Source: Actinomycetes bacterium
GTDB lineage: Bacteria; Actinomycetota; Acidimicrobiia; Spongiisociales; UBA5794
Assembly (NCBI GenBank): GCA_024275815.1
Contig: JAJRYI010000419.1
Span: 1-5,865 of the forward strand
Length of the DNA stretch: 5,865 nt
Direction: 5' to 3'
Both the position numbers and the translations under genes were made by a program. The notes under the pieces are model-generated. The model saw nothing but the letters and a program-made list of their open reading frames with translations. It was not told the DNA's origin and searched no databases. Below are positions 5,478-5,865 of this stretch, piece after piece. Each line of letters begins with the position of its first letter. The first letter of the stretch is position 1.

Positions 5478-5865
5478 TCCTGGGACTCGAGATCCTCATC
5501 AAGGTCGTCGTGGTGTTGCTCGTGGTGCTCACCGGTGCCCTTGTGGTCATCTACGTGGAACTCAAGGCCGGATCACACATGCAGAGCCGCATCGGCCCGT
5601 ACTACGCCGGTGGCCGGTGGGGATGGGCACAGCCGCTCGCCGATGGCCTCAAGTTCCTCCAGAAGGAGGACCTCTCACCGACGGGTGCCGATCGAACCGT
5701 TTACGGGCTTGCACCGTACGTCGTGATGATGTCGACCCTCGCGGTGTTCGTCGTCATCCCCTTCGGCCCCGACCTCGTCGGAGTCGATCTCGACGTCGGC
5801 ATCTACTACGTGCTCGCCATCTCCTCACTGTCCGTGCTCGGCATCCTGATGGCAGGTTGGTCGTC
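5474..5865 (+). CDS. nuoH: NADH-quinone oxidoreductase subunit H, partial at right edge
   Basis: This is the first 130 codons of the membrane subunit that joins the peripheral and membrane arms and forms the entrance to the quinone channel (family length is usually over 300 residues). After one N-terminal helix (about 5-28) comes QSRIGPYYAGGRWGWAQPLA (37-56), then DGLKFLQKEDLSP with its E65 and D66, then LAPY and PFGPD: the NuoH cytoplasmic loop and second helix. The usual E-R-K/R before the loop reads E29-L-K. The ATG overlaps the nuoD stop, and GGGGA lies nine bases upstream. Directly following nuoD, it skips nuoE, nuoF and nuoG of the classic gene order. The gene is cut by the window, not visibly broken. 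Confidence 0.93.
   Translation, partial: MILGLEILIKVVVVLLVVLTGALVVIYVELKAGSHMQSRIGPYYAGGRWGWAQPLADGLKFLQKEDLSPTGADRTVYGLAPYVVMMSTLAVFVVIPFGPDLVGVDLDVGIYYVLAISSLSVLGILMAGWS

Overview
This GC-rich window carries two respiratory complex I (NADH:quinone oxidoreductase, Nuo) loci transcribed away from each other, with a phosphatase-family gene between them. GTG starts, TGA stops, 4-base gene overlaps and protein wording suggest a high-GC actinobacterium, perhaps a member of the Acidimicrobiia. The taxonomic call is an inference from sequence style, not from a search.

Right arm, + strand, 2832 to the window end: nuoA, nuoB, nuoC, nuoD and the first 130 codons of nuoH, with consecutive genes overlapping by 4 to 10 bases. 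These are ordinary complex I subunits: the membrane subunit A, the cluster N2 subunit B with all four cysteines, and the C and D subunits of the quinone-reducing module. nuoH follows nuoD directly, so the NADH-oxidising module genes nuoE, nuoF and nuoG are not in their usual place. A candidate promoter (2751-2780) precedes the operon.

Middle, - strand, 2694 to 1600: a complete alkaline-phosphatase-superfamily (phosphodiesterase/nucleotide pyrophosphatase type) metalloenzyme. It is followed by a strong GC-rich hairpin.

Left arm, - strand, 1452 to the left window edge: a 49-residue YHS-domain metal-binding protein, a second nuoA, and a gene running off the edge whose product joins a NuoB-like domain to a NuoD-like domain. 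The second NuoA keeps its membrane acidic residues but has lost the YESG-type loop motif. The fusion protein has lost every N2 cysteine and both histidines of the NuoD quinone-site motif. This set looks like a complex I-derived membrane assembly whose redox and quinone site has been dismantled. It is the most unusual content of the window.

I saw no tRNA, rRNA, CRISPR array, insertion sequence or attachment site. No gene-free stretch exceeds 300 bases; the two longest, 1453-1599 and 2695-2831, are described in the feature list.
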